A DNA stretch of 64,000 bases from Mesobacillus jeotgali (GCF_031759225.1 NZ_CP134494.1:2168501-2232500); one strand, 5' to 3'. Positions 1 to 8,728 are shown, counted from the stretch's first letter. The notes: generated from the letters alone by a model not told the origin. Program-made: numbers and translations.

Positions 1-14
1 AGGAGGTTAGCAAT

Positions 15-224
15 ATGCCATATAATTCTTTAAAAGACCTGCCAGATGCAGTAAAGGATAACCTGCCACATCATGCCCAGGAAATTTTCAAAGAGGCATT
101 CAATTCAGCCTCAGAGCAATACGATGAAGAAGAAACAGCCTTCAAGGTGGCATGGAGCGCGGTGAAAAATGAGTATGAAAAGAATGAGGATGATGAATGG
201 GTAAAGAAAGAAGAAGATGAGTAA
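15..224 (+). CDS. ChaB family protein
   Basis: A 69-residue acidic protein. It opens with PYNSLKDLPDAVKDNLPHHA and continues through AQEIFKEAFNSA and AFKVAWSAVK, the compact helical pattern of the ChaB family (E. coli ChaB is the namesake, linked to cation transport regulation, though its biochemical role is poorly defined). The family is normally about 60-80 residues, so this is full length. An AGGAGG box at positions 1-6 sits 8 nt before the ATG. The C-terminal third is very rich in Glu, Asp and Lys. A terminator follows, so the gene looks to be the end of a transcript whose start lies outside the window. Family assignment is fairly sure; function is not. Confidence 0.85.
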   Translation: MPYNSLKDLPDAVKDNLPHHAQEIFKEAFNSASEQYDEEETAFKVAWSAVKNEYEKNEDDEWVKKEEDE

Positions 225-257
225 ACATGATGGGTTAAAAAAATACAATATGATAAT

Positions 258-289
258 AGCCGCTATCCATTTGTGGAGGCGGCTTTTTA
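258..289 (+). terminator. Rho-independent terminator after the ChaB gene
   Basis: AGCCGC pairs with GCGGCT around a 15-nt loop, followed by TTTTT. It separates the ChaB gene from the two-component operon. Confidence 0.75.
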
Positions 290-381
290 TATGGTCCTAC
301 TAAAGGAATTGGAAATTCTTACTGTTTTTATCTTCTGTAAAACTTATACTAGAGTCAGAGAGATTTAGGGGAGATATATAA

Positions 382-1083
382 ATGTACAAAATCATGCTAA
401 TTGAAGATGATCACCAGCTTTCTGCGCTGATCAAAGAAAATCTAGAGCGCTATGGATATGATGTAATTTTGCCAGAGCATTTTACCAATATAGAAGAAGA
501 GTTTTTAACAATCAATCCAGATCTTGTCTTGCTGGACATTAACCTTCCATATTATGACGGCTATTATCTGTGCAGAAGTTTCCGGCAGAAATCCACTGTG
601 CCGATTCTGATGATTTCTGCACGAAGCCAGGAAATGGACCAGATCTTGGCCATTGAACTGGGTGCTGATGATTTTATCACGAAGCCGTTCACTTTTGAGA
701 TGCTGCATTCCAAAGTCAAAGCAACATTGCGGAGAGTCTACGGAGAATATGCGGTGAAGGGTGATAAAAACATCTGTGTCGGTTCCTTATGCCTGGATGA
801 AAAAACAATGAGCCTTGAATACAAAGGAAAGAGGGTCGAGCTTTCCAAAAATGTTTTTAAACTGCTGAAAAAATTGATAGAAAACAAGGGATCTTTTGTC
901 ACAAGGGAAGAGCTGATTGAAGAAGTATGGGATTCTGTTACGTTCGTGGATGATAATACACTTACGGTGAATATGACGAGAATTAAACAAAGTCTGTCAG
1001 AGCTTGGTTTGAAGGGTTTAATCAAAAGCAAAAGAGGTGTAGGATACATGCTTCAGGATCCTTCGGGTGGCAGAAATGATTAA
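382..1083 (+). CDS. OmpR-family response regulator (BceR type)
   Basis: 233 residues. The N-terminal receiver domain (about 1-115) has the acidic pair EDD near the start, the phospho-acceptor Asp52 in LLDINLP, and the conserved Lys in FITKPF. The C-terminal winged-helix domain (about 130-225) ends with the typical RGVGYML signature. The partner kinase overlaps its end and a BceAB-type ABC transporter follows. This is the usual arrangement of Bacillus modules that sense and detoxify cell-wall-active peptides such as bacitracin. By family knowledge it would activate the transporter promoter, which lies after the terminator at 2073-2099. The subgroup (BceR, YvcP, PsdR, YxdJ) cannot be settled from sequence reading alone. 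Confidence 0.93.
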   Translation: MYKIMLIEDDHQLSALIKENLERYGYDVILPEHFTNIEEEFLTINPDLVLLDINLPYYDGYYLCRSFRQKSTVPILMISARSQEMDQILAIELGADDFITKPFTFEMLHSKVKATLRRVYGEYAVKGDKNICVGSLCLDEKTMSLEYKGKRVELSKNVFKLLKKLIENKGSFVTREELIEEVWDSVTFVDDNTLTVNMTRIKQSLSELGLKGLIKSKRGVGYMLQDPSGGRND

Positions 1084-2071
1084 AGCTTTTTTAAAAGACC
1101 GAATGCTTCTTATTTTGATTTACATATTGAATTTGGCCAGTATCCTGCTGTTTTTCTACCTTAATGTACCGGCGGATACGGAATTTTTTTACCCGGTATC
1201 GATAGGGCTTTTTTTGCTGCTGGTTTATTTAGTGATTGATTGGCTGCGATATTACCCAGCGAACTCCGCAGTTGCACAACAGTTAAGGAATCAGGACGCC
1301 GAGGTCCAAGCTAATACCGAGGAACAGAAGAATTTTAAGGAATTATTGTCTAAGACAGTTGGCGAACAGTCCCAAAAATACACTGAATTAAAAGAGCAAA
1401 ATAAAGAGAGACTCTATTTTCTGTCTCACTGGCTGCACCATTTAAAGACCCCTGTTTCCGTGATAGAGTTGATTATCAATAATGAAGAAAAGACAGAGGC
1501 ATTGGAAAAAATTCAACAGGAAAACAAACGGCTGCATGCTTCAATAGAGCAAGGGTTGACGATGATCAGGATGGACAGCTTTGAAAATGACTTTGAACTT
1601 AAGGCGGTTGATTTGCTCTCCACATTGAGGAAGCTGATCAACGCCCGAAAAAGAGAGTGGATCTATCAATCCATTTTCCCTTTAATAGACTTTGATGAAG
1701 AACAAGCCATCATAGTCACAGATCCAAAGTGGAATGAGATTTTAATTGACCAGATTATCTCCAATGCCATTAAGTACTCTGGGGAGAAGGCAGGAAATAA
1801 AAAGCTGGTTTTTCAGATTGAGAGAAAAGCCGAACACATTTGTTTATGTATTGTTGATCAAGGAATCGGAATGCCAGATTATGATCTTGAGCGAGTGTTC
1901 CAGCCATTTTTTACAGGTGAAAATGGACGTAAATTTCCAAACTCAACTGGGATCGGACTTTACTTGAGCAAAAAAATAGCGAACAAACTTGGAGCTCAGA
2001 TTGAAATCCAATCCAAACCCGGGCAAGGAACGACAGTCCAAATCAAGTGGCTAGCCGGTAAAAGTGATTGA
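1076..2071 (+). CDS. Intramembrane-sensing histidine kinase (BceS type)
   Basis: About 331 residues from ATG 1076, which overlaps the regulator stop by 8 bp; GTG at 1067 is an alternative start. Two closely spaced membrane helices (about residues 8-60) with almost no extracellular loop mark the intramembrane-sensing class. The H-box is HWLHHLKTPVSVIE, with His122 the likely phosphorylated residue. The ATPase part shows the N-box (DQIISNAIKYS), the G1 box (VDQGIGMP) and the G2 box (STGIGLYL). Kinases of this class detect peptides through the cognate ABC permease rather than directly. Stop and terminator follow at once, so the transporter is a separate transcription unit. Confidence 0.92.
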   Translation: MIKAFLKDRMLLILIYILNLASILLFFYLNVPADTEFFYPVSIGLFLLLVYLVIDWLRYYPANSAVAQQLRNQDAEVQANTEEQKNFKELLSKTVGEQSQKYTELKEQNKERLYFLSHWLHHLKTPVSVIELIINNEEKTEALEKIQQENKRLHASIEQGLTMIRMDSFENDFELKAVDLLSTLRKLINARKREWIYQSIFPLIDFDEEQAIIVTDPKWNEILIDQIISNAIKYSGEKAGNKKLVFQIERKAEHICLCIVDQGIGMPDYDLERVFQPFFTGENGRKFPNSTGIGLYLSKKIANKLGAQIEIQSKPGQGTTVQIKWLAGKSD

Positions 2072-2072
2072 T

Positions 2073-2099
2073 ACCTTACAAAAGTGTAAGGTTTTTTTT
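2073..2099 (+). terminator. Terminator after the two-component operon
   Basis: ACCTTAC, a short loop, then GTAAGGT followed by eight T. It isolates the kinase gene from the ABC operon. The 230 bp up to the ABC start therefore hold the transporter promoter and presumably the response-regulator site, which I could not define. Confidence 0.8.
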
Positions 2100-2330
2100 A
2101 GCATCATCGATGGCTGCCTGATCACGAAAACAGTAGGATGTTGTTATGGTGCTAGGCAATCTGATGGCTGGTTTGCCGCAAAGTTCTCTTGAATGAACGA
2201 ACACTACAGCAAACATTTCCAAGAGGTTTATGTGGAGTACAGTGACAAGGTCAAAAACCTGTTACTGAAAAAATCCGATGAATCTCAGAGTCCGGTTCTA
2301 TCTAGGAAAGGTTATAAAAGGGGGAAAATA

Positions 2331-3095
2331 ATGGCTATTTTAGAGGCAAATAATATAGTGAAAGTGTATGGGGGATATAGTGGAGAGGGTTCCACGACTG
2401 CTTTGGATGGGGTCAGCCTTTCGGTTAAAGAAGGGGAATTTGTTGCGATAATGGGTCCTTCTGGCAGTGGGAAGACTACTTTGCTGAACATTCTAAGCGG
2501 CATTGATCAGCCTACTTCCGGGGACGTGTCAATTGCCAGCCAGGAAATAAGCGAAATGTCAGGGAATGAGCTAGCCCTGTTCCGCCGCCGCCAGCTTGGT
2601 TTTGTATTTCAGGAATTCAACCTTTTGGACAGCTTGACAGTTAAAGAAAATATCATGCTGCCAATGGTGCTTGAAAAGAAGCCGGCAACCGATATGGAAA
2701 CAAAAGTACAGGAACTGGCTCAACTATTTGAAATTCAAGCTACCCTGGAAAAGTATCCTTATAACATATCAGGCGGCCAGCAGCAGCGGACCTCAGTCAG
2801 CCGCGCTCTTGTAAATGATCCTGCTATCAAATTCGCTGATGAACCAACCGGGAATCTGGATTCTAAAGCTTCGGCCATCATCATGGAGTGCTTTGAAAAA
2901 ATCGTTGCTGAATTAAATACAACAGTCCTCCTTGTCACGCATGATGTTTTCGCAGCAAGTTACTGTCAGAAGGTTGTTTTTATCAAAGACGGAAAGATTC
3001 ATTCAAGTATCGTGAAAAAAGGGAACAGGAAGGAGTTCCTGGACCGGATCATGGATCACTTGGCCGTCCTTGGAGGAAGAACCTATGACATTTAA
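2331..3095 (+). CDS. ABC transporter ATP-binding protein (BceA type)
   Basis: 254 residues from ATG 2331, chosen because GGGGGAAA lies just upstream and the protein then starts at the usual place (MAILEANNIVKVYGG). The frame stays open back to 2193, but that extension has no family resemblance. Walker A is GPSGSGKTT, the Q-loop lies in VFQEFNLLDS, the signature is SGGQQQR, Walker B is IKFADEPTGNLDS, and the switch His is in VTHDVFAA. It belongs to the MacB/LolD-like group that pairs with FtsX-type permeases. Its stop lies inside the permease start (11-bp overlap), implying translational coupling. Role by family: energising removal of peptide antibiotics from their lipid targets and signalling to the kinase. 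Confidence 0.92.
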   Translation: MAILEANNIVKVYGGYSGEGSTTALDGVSLSVKEGEFVAIMGPSGSGKTTLLNILSGIDQPTSGDVSIASQEISEMSGNELALFRRRQLGFVFQEFNLLDSLTVKENIMLPMVLEKKPATDMETKVQELAQLFEIQATLEKYPYNISGGQQQRTSVSRALVNDPAIKFADEPTGNLDSKASAIIMECFEKIVAELNTTVLLVTHDVFAASYCQKVVFIKDGKIHSSIVKKGNRKEFLDRIMDHLAVLGGRTYDI

Positions 3096-5019
3096 CCAAA
3101 TTGTCTGGAAGATGGCGAAAGTGAATTATAAAAAGTATATCTTTTATTACCTTTGCAATAGCTTTGCGGTGATGTTCTTCTTTATGTTTTCGACACTTTA
3201 TTTTAACAGCAGGGTTGAGCAAGGGAAGAAGCTGGAGAGCCTTCAGGATGCACTTTCGATACCTGGTGCTGCGCTGATCATCTTTACGGTTTTCTTCATC
3301 AGTTATGCGCACAGTGTTTTTATCAAACAGAGAAGAAGTGAGTTTGGGCTGTTCATGACTCTGGGCATGTCAAAAAGAGACATTGCTAAATTGCTGGTTT
3401 TGGAAAATGGGGTGATTGGCATTCTGTCCATTCTCTCAGGCATTCTTGCTGGAGCCGTATTCTCAAGACTATTTTTCATGCTGTTAATGAACATGATTGA
3501 ACTGAAGGAAGTTCCGTTTCATTTCTCTGGCAAAATGTTTTTGTTCACAATAGGTGCCTTTCTAGCCGTATTTTTGCTGGCAGTCGGTAAATCACTGTTC
3601 CAGACGCTAAGAAGCAGCCTGATCTTAAGCATGAAAAGCAACAGGTTTGCGGAGACATTGAAGATGAGAAGTCCGTTGATTGGCGGCTTCGGGCTGCTGC
3701 TAATGTCTGGTTCACTGCTGAATCTGTATTTAACTTATGAGGACTCATCTGGCTCATTCCTGCCGCTTTGGACATTGGCGATGTTCCTGGGCCTATATAT
3801 TTCACTTAACCAGTCTGCCAGTTTCCTGATCAGCCTCGCTAAAAAATTTCCAGGCTTCTATTATCGCAGATTGCTGTTCCTAAGCAGCCTGGATTACAAG
3901 TTCAAGCAGCTAACTTCAATCATTATGCTTGTGACAGTAATGATCATGATTACGATCTTTTATAGCACCTTATTATTGACGTTTTACAAGGCATCGGAAA
4001 AGGATGCGGTTGAAAATAACCCATATGATGTTGCTTTTTACCAGACAGAAACGAAAAATACGATATCAGACGTCGAGCTAAACGGTTTATTAGATAAAAA
4101 AGGACATCTTGAAATCCCGATCTTGAATTATTATGAAAAACTTGAATATGTCGAGGGATATTTAACATATGACTTCTTGTCATTAGATGATTTTAATCGA
4201 TTGACTTCGAGTAAGGTACAGCTGGGGAAAAATGAGTACCTGTTTTATTTAAACTCGGAACCAGAATATGCTCATGCGGATCCTGCTAAATCCATTAAAT
4301 TAACCATAAATAATAATGTTGTATCCTATACATTGAAAGATCAAGTGATTGAAAGAACGATCAATTTGCTGCCAAATGCATATGAATTTATTGTCGTAAA
4401 TCAAGCCGATTTTGAAGATTTGCGGAATGGAGCGGAAGGGTACGAACTAAACTTCAATTTAATAAATGTGGATGACTGGAAAGAAAGTGAAAGTTCGGTT
4501 GCTGCGTTAAAAGAACAATTCATCATTAACAATCAGTCAACACCACCTATGGATTACCCTGATCTGGAGCATTCCGAAGAATCCGAGTTGTTTCGGGTTG
4601 CCTCTAAAATTGGCGACTACCATCAAAACAAAGCTACCAATGGAATGATGTTCTATGTAACGACATTTTTGAGCATCATGTTCTTTTTCGCCACCTTTGT
4701 ATTGCTATATATAAATCTATTCTCCGAAATGGATACTGAAAAATTGAAGTATCGGAAACTAAATAAAATTGGGATGTCAACAAATGAAATTACTGAAAAC
4801 GTAACAAGGGAACTAGCGACGATCTTTTTCGTGCCAACCATTTTAGGAACGACGCTGGCCTTTTTGTACCTGGCAATTATGTCAACAGATGTCGGAGGAA
4901 TCATGCAGAACCCTGATATTTTGATGCACTTCCTGCAAATTGGCGGAATTTATGTGATCATCCAGGTGGGATCCTTCTTTTATGCAAGGAAAAAGATGTT
5001 GACGCAGTTGATACAGTAG
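3085..5019 (+). CDS. FtsX-type ABC permease (BceB type)
   Basis: About 644 residues from ATG 3085, with GGAGGA ending 9 nt upstream. The layout is that of BceB-like permeases: about ten membrane helices, with a large soluble extracellular domain (roughly residues 320-530) between helices 7 and 8. That domain is the part known to recognise the peptide or its complex. Conserved features include the N-terminal KYIFYYLCNSFAVMFFFMF helix, the FtsX-like segment around RRSEFGLFMTLGMSKRDIA, and the C-terminal helices after KYRKLNKIGMSTNEI. It forms the transporter with the ATPase upstream and, by family knowledge, a sensory complex with the BceS-like kinase. Confidence 0.92.
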   Translation: MTFNQIVWKMAKVNYKKYIFYYLCNSFAVMFFFMFSTLYFNSRVEQGKKLESLQDALSIPGAALIIFTVFFISYAHSVFIKQRRSEFGLFMTLGMSKRDIAKLLVLENGVIGILSILSGILAGAVFSRLFFMLLMNMIELKEVPFHFSGKMFLFTIGAFLAVFLLAVGKSLFQTLRSSLILSMKSNRFAETLKMRSPLIGGFGLLLMSGSLLNLYLTYEDSSGSFLPLWTLAMFLGLYISLNQSASFLISLAKKFPGFYYRRLLFLSSLDYKFKQLTSIIMLVTVMIMITIFYSTLLLTFYKASEKDAVENNPYDVAFYQTETKNTISDVELNGLLDKKGHLEIPILNYYEKLEYVEGYLTYDFLSLDDFNRLTSSKVQLGKNEYLFYLNSEPEYAHADPAKSIKLTINNNVVSYTLKDQVIERTINLLPNAYEFIVVNQADFEDLRNGAEGYELNFNLINVDDWKESESSVAALKEQFIINNQSTPPMDYPDLEHSEESELFRVASKIGDYHQNKATNGMMFYVTTFLSIMFFFATFVLLYINLFSEMDTEKLKYRKLNKIGMSTNEITENVTRELATIFFVPTILGTTLAFLYLAIMSTDVGGIMQNPDILMHFLQIGGIYVIIQVGSFFYARKKMLTQLIQ

Positions 5020-5027
5020 GACATTAG

Positions 5028-5060
5028 AGCCGCTTTCGAAAGGGGAAGGCGGTTTATTTT
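5028..5060 (+). terminator. Terminator after the ABC operon
   Basis: AGCCGCTTTC...GAAGGCGGT hairpin with a GTTTATTTTT tail after the permease stop. Confidence 0.7.
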
Positions 5061-5113
5061 TCTACCCTAATCGACAGATTTATTTTATAATGTGGAAAAG
5101 GAGGTGAGTAAAA

Positions 5114-5509
5114 ATGACAGAGGAAAGACTCGAACGATTAGAAGGAATGATGTCGCAGCTGATCACCATGGTCGGTAACCTGCATAACAGCATGAGTGAT
5201 ATGCAAAAGGACATGAAGGAAATGCAAACGGATATGAAGGAAATGCAAACGAATATGAAGGAAATGCAAACGGATATGAAGGAAATGCAAACGGATATGA
5301 AGGAAATGCAAACTGTTCAAAAGGAACATGGACAAAAGTTTGAATCTATTGAGTTGAGAATGGACAAGATGGAAACAAAAAATGAATTAAGGCACCAAGA
5401 AGTATTACATCAACTGAAAAGATTGGAGAAAGACCAGGACTTCATCTGGGAAAAGGCAGTGCGAAATGAGAGAGAGCTTGAGGTTATGAAAAGAACTTTG
5501 GAATCGTAA
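5114..5509 (+). CDS. Coiled-coil protein with perfect heptad repeats
   Basis: 131 residues, start ATG 5114 behind AAGGAGGTGAG. I recognise no named family. Residues about 1-33 look helical. Residues 34-67 are five near-identical heptads of the type MKEMQTD, and the rest (KNELRHQEVLHQLKRLEKDQ) stays helical and charged. The whole chain should form a long coiled coil. There is no signal peptide, membrane helix or Cys. Similar small proteins (TTG/ATG start, ERLEGMMSQLITMV, repeated KxMQ heptads) occur in bacilli as hypothetical proteins. No terminator is obvious, and a long palindromic repeat array starts about 180 bp downstream. Confidence 0.75.
   Translation: MTEERLERLEGMMSQLITMVGNLHNSMSDMQKDMKEMQTDMKEMQTNMKEMQTDMKEMQTDMKEMQTVQKEHGQKFESIELRMDKMETKNELRHQEVLHQLKRLEKDQDFIWEKAVRNERELEVMKRTLES
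5211..5312 (+). repeat. Five tandem 21-bp in-frame repeats
   Basis: The unit ATGAAGGAAATGCAAACGGAT begins at 5213, 5234, 5255, 5276 and 5297, a strict 21-bp period with one or two changes per copy. Because 21 bp is exactly one heptad, copy-number change would lengthen or shorten the coiled coil without breaking frame or phase. Confidence 0.9.
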
Positions 5510-5689
5510 TCTATCCTTCTTTTTGCTGCCAAGCTTACCAGTGGACTGCAAGCTTGACCAGTTTGTTACTACCTCTAGTTTCCTTCACGAGTATCACTAT
5601 AGATATTCTTCAGATTAATTCTAACCAAAAGGATACGCCCCATTATAGATTGGCCCAACCATAAGATTTGCTCCCTTCATCGATTTTAT

Positions 5690-6193
5690 TAGACATTTCG
5701 TAAGCGTTGAAGAAGTAAAATGTCTAAGAAACCTCTTTTAATAGACATTTCGGAAGAGATGAGAGAGTAAAATGTCTAAGAAACCCCATTTAATAGACAT
5801 TTTGGAAGCGATGAAAGAGTAAAATGTCTAAGAAATCCTATTTAATAGACATTTCGGAAGAGATGAGAGAGTAAAATGTCTAAGAAACCCCATTTAATAG
5901 ACATTTCGGAAGCGATGAAAGAGTAAAATGTCTAAGAAACTCCATTTAATAGACATTTCGGAAGAGTTGAAGGAGTAAAATGTCTAAGAAACTCCATTTA
6001 ATAGACATTTCGGAAGCGATGAAAGAGTAAAATGTCTAAGAAACTCCATTTAATAGACATTTCGGAAGAGTTGAAGGAGTAAAATGTCTAAGAAACTCCA
6101 TTTAATAGACATTTTGGAAGCGTGGAAGCAGTGAAATGTCTAAGAAACCCGATTTAATGGACATTTCGGAAGCACCAAAGGGATGAAATGGTG
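5690..6193. repeat. 52-bp palindromic repeat array A (10 units)
   Basis: This 780-bp gene-free stretch is filled by ten units. Each has left arm TAGACATTT and right arm AAATGTCTA. The GACA cores start at 5692, 5744, 5796, 5848, 5900, 5952, 6004, 6056, 6108 and 6160, exactly 52 bp apart. GACA to TGTC spans 33 bp (25 between). The inner segment and the linker (AAGAAACTCCATTTAA type) vary slightly. The tenth unit has a degraded right arm. It is not a CRISPR: there are no unique spacers, and the repeat itself is a wide palindrome. See the arrays at 11749, 35007 and 56449. Confidence 0.9.
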
Positions 6194-6329
6194 AAAACCC
6201 TTTTTAATAGATAATCAGATAGCTCTATAGGATCGCCCCACTTTCCCTCCGATAGAAAAAAACGATCAAATCTCTTTTTTACCCTCTAATCACCTCCTAA
6301 ATGGTATAATTATCATAATTATTAGAAAA

Positions 6330-6935
6330 GTCGCCAATTTAGGGGGAGGAGGCTTCCCATGGACACCATGTTCACCAAACAGCATACCAGGCGGAACCAT
6401 GTTGATGATTCGCTCATCTCCCTTGTCCGACAGAAGAGTAACCTTGATTTCACCCTTTTTCAAATAATAGATTCCCCTTCCAGCCTCCCCCTGCAGATAA
6501 ACAACCTTGTTCTTCTCAAACTCAACAGCTGCCCATACGACAAATACGGCTCCCATTGATAACGAAGAACTTGCATATCATCATTTGACGAGCGGAACGA
6601 CGACTTGTCCCTCGCTGGTTTACTACTTTTCCGATGATGTCATTGCGGCGATTTGCAAGAACCATCCTGAGGCGGCGGGTATTTATACGGATTCATTGAT
6701 CTATAAATTCAGGACGCTTGCTGAAATCATTGCACATCTGGACAGTCCTGTGGAGCAGCAAATGGCGTTTTATCTGCTCAAGCTTGTTCAGGAGAACGGG
6801 AATGCCTCGATGAACCAGACGGCTTTTTCTAAATATATTGGCACGTCCCGTATTACTGTGAACAAGATTATTCAATAAATACTGGGGCGTTGGTGGAGTT
6901 ACGAAGGATGAATTAAAATCTCAACTCTGATAAAG
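6330..6935. pseudogene. Crp/Fnr-family regulator split by an internal inversion
   Basis: The N-terminal, cyclic-nucleotide-binding-like half reads on the minus strand from about 6612 down to 6335 (…MQVLRYQWEPYLSYGQLL, then after a one-base frame change near 6500 EFEKNKVVYLQGEAGRG, KKGEIKVTLLSDKGDE, PPGMLFGEHGVHG). The rest reads on the plus strand from about 6613 (LVYYFSDDVIAAICKNHPEA, dimer helix QQMAFYLLKLVQENG, HTH AFSKYIGTSRITVNKII). A second frame change near 6876 introduces a stop, and the old C-terminus (GVTKDELKSQL) follows in another frame to about 6933. One intact gene therefore suffered an inversion of about 270 bp plus two frameshifts. It cannot make a working protein. Confidence 0.8.
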
Positions 6936-6950
6936 AGTTGGGATTTTTTA
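6916..6950 (+). terminator. Terminator after the Crp/Fnr pseudogene
   Basis: AAATCTCAACTCT, a GATA loop, then AGAGTTGG-GATTTTTT. The stem overlaps the remnant C-terminal codons. Confidence 0.75.
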
Positions 6951-7035
6951 GTAGGTTTTTAAAAGGATTCTATATGACGATAAGCGAATAGATTATTAGG
7001 TTACTAATTTTCTAATAGGGATAACGGTATTAAAA

Positions 7036-7824
7036 ATGGAACATACAATTGAACATATCAAAGCAGTTTCAAAAACAATAGAATACATGAAAGAAAACAT
7101 CGATGAAGAGCTCACTTCGGATCAACTGGCAGCGATAGCAGGGTACAGTCCATATCACTTTTCCCGGGTGTTCAAGGAAGTCACTGGTGTATCACCAAGG
7201 TATTATCTCTCAGCATTAAGAATAGAAGCTGGAAAGGAGATGCTGATCAGATCTTCCTCAAACTCCATTCTTAAAACATTGCTTGATATTGGCTTTCATA
7301 GTTTGGGTACTTTCAGTTCAAAATTCAAGCAATTTGTTGGTCAGTCACCCAAGCAATTTCAAAAACATGCCATTAAGCTTCATCAGTTGATGAATGAGCT
7401 AGATGAAAGGCAGATTGCAATTCCTGAAAAGGTAAACCTTCCTGCTGTTCATTGCAGGATAGAAGCTCCCGAGGACTTTAAGGGCCTTATTTTTGTGGGG
7501 TTATTTCCCCGTCCAATTCCCGACCAAGCACCTATTGCAGGCACAGCTTTGAGGCCGGCACATCGAGAGTTCACTTTTAATAGAGTCCCAACCGGTACAT
7601 ATTACGTTTTGGCTGCAGCGATTCCTTGGAGCGCGAATCCCCGGGACTACTTTCTGCTGTCTAAAAGTTTACGAGGAAAGGCTGAAGGGGTTATTGAAAT
7701 CTACAGCGGCAGTTGGGTTGAAGTAAAGGTGAAATTGAGGGAGCCAATGCCTTATGATCCTCCTATATTAGTCAATTTGCCGAGTCTCTTATTTAAAAAA
7801 GATAGCAAACTAGAAGAAAAATAA
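7036..7824 (+). CDS. AraC-family transcriptional regulator
   Basis: 262 residues. The N-terminal 105 carry the double HTH of AraC proteins: LTSDQLAAIAGYSPYHFSRV as first helix pair, then ILKTLLDIGFHSLGTFSSKF and the conserved QSPKQF. Residues about 125-255 form an effector-binding-like domain (VHCRIEAPEDFKG, GTYYVLAAAIPW, EIYSGSWVEVKVKLREPM), reminiscent of GyrI/BmrR-type small-molecule domains though I cannot confirm the fold. HTH-first order is typical of MarA/Rob-like bacillary regulators. It lies 40-50 bp upstream of a VOC and an AHSA1 gene on the same strand, so it probably controls or shares their transcript. Confidence 0.88.
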   Translation: MEHTIEHIKAVSKTIEYMKENIDEELTSDQLAAIAGYSPYHFSRVFKEVTGVSPRYYLSALRIEAGKEMLIRSSSNSILKTLLDIGFHSLGTFSSKFKQFVGQSPKQFQKHAIKLHQLMNELDERQIAIPEKVNLPAVHCRIEAPEDFKGLIFVGLFPRPIPDQAPIAGTALRPAHREFTFNRVPTGTYYVLAAAIPWSANPRDYFLLSKSLRGKAEGVIEIYSGSWVEVKVKLREPMPYDPPILVNLPSLLFKKDSKLEEK

Positions 7825-7866
7825 CCCATTACATTATGTTAAATTTATGAAAAAGGAGTGAGTACA

Positions 7867-8229
7867 ATGTTGAATAAAGTATGTGTTTTGACGATTAAAG
7901 TTGCAGACATGGAGGAAGCCCTAAAATTTTACACTAAGGTACTGGATTTCGAAGTATCAAAGCACTATGGGGAAAATATAGTTTCATTGGTACATAATGA
8001 AATCCCGATTGTGCTCGAGAAGAGTGAGGGAGATACTGGTTCTGGAGGTCAGAGGGTCCTGTTAGGCCTACTATCTGAAAACCTTGATGAGGATGTTAAG
8101 CTTCTGCGTGAAAAGGGTGCAAAGATATTATTTGATGAATCCAGGCCGTGCCCGCCAGGAAGATACAATATGATTGAGGATCCATTCGGCAATCAGCTGG
8201 AGCTCGTGGAGTTTTCTAATTATCAATAG
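7867..8229 (+). CDS. VOC (glyoxalase/bleomycin-resistance-like) protein
   Basis: 120 residues from ATG 7867, preceded by AAAGGAGTG; the GTG at 7858 lies inside that box. It shows the paired beta-alpha-beta-beta-beta pattern of the vicinal oxygen chelate superfamily: VCVLTIKVADMEEALKFYTK in the first half, YNMIEDPFGNQLELVEF in the second. The Glu in the last strand (QLELVE) is the usual metal-ligand position. Substrate unknown. The AHSA1 gene follows 12 bp downstream, indicating co-transcription. Confidence 0.85.
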   Translation: MLNKVCVLTIKVADMEEALKFYTKVLDFEVSKHYGENIVSLVHNEIPIVLEKSEGDTGSGGQRVLLGLLSENLDEDVKLLREKGAKILFDESRPCPPGRYNMIEDPFGNQLELVEFSNYQ

Positions 8230-8241
8230 GGGGTCAAGGTT

Positions 8242-8727
8242 ATGGATGATACATTGGCAGAAGTGAAACAAGAAATTATAATCAATGCGCCTGTTGAACT
8301 AATTTGGCACGCCTGGACAATTCCTGACCGGGTTGCCCTGTGGTTTGCGCCGGAAACTAATATTGAAGCTAAAGTTGGCGGAGCGTATGAGCTGTATTTT
8401 ATTCCAGGCAATAGAACGGGAATGAATACGATGGGGTGCAAGGTACTGAAGCTGGAGCCTTTTAAAGACTTAGTGTTTGAATGGAAAGCACCTGATCAGT
8501 TCAGTTCACTGATGAACGAAGAAGAAAAATTGACAATTATTTCGGTGAATTTTGTAAGGCTAGAAGACAATTCTACAAAGGTGACAACACGCCACACAGG
8601 CTTCAAAGATGGCGAGGAATGGACAGAAGCCATTACGTGGCATGAAATGGCCTGGTCAGGAGTTTTAAAGAGCTTGAAAAATGCATTGGAAACAGGGAAA
8701 GGGGATCTATGCTGCCAACCGGAATAG
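8242..8727 (+). CDS. SRPBCC/AHSA1-domain protein
   Basis: 161 residues with the START-like fold signature of activator-of-Hsp90-ATPase-homologue-1 domains: VKQEIIINAPVELIWHAWT at the start, VALWFAPE, GGAYELYFIPG, and the long C-terminal helix WHEMAWSGVLKSLKNALE. Such proteins bind hydrophobic ligands in a cavity; many small bacillary copies have no assigned role. It is the last gene of the AraC-VOC-AHSA1 run and ends in a strong bidirectional terminator. Confidence 0.85.
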   Translation: MDDTLAEVKQEIIINAPVELIWHAWTIPDRVALWFAPETNIEAKVGGAYELYFIPGNRTGMNTMGCKVLKLEPFKDLVFEWKAPDQFSSLMNEEEKLTIISVNFVRLEDNSTKVTTRHTGFKDGEEWTEAITWHEMAWSGVLKSLKNALETGKGDLCCQPE

Positions 8728-8728
8728 A

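Noticed and set aside
2193..2330. N-terminal extension of the BceA-like ATPase
   Set aside because: The frame is open, but the RBS and family start point to ATG 2331; the extension matches nothing known to me.
6290..6556. Independent minus-strand 88-residue gene
   Set aside because: It is the inverted N-terminal half of the Crp/Fnr gene, not a separate gene.
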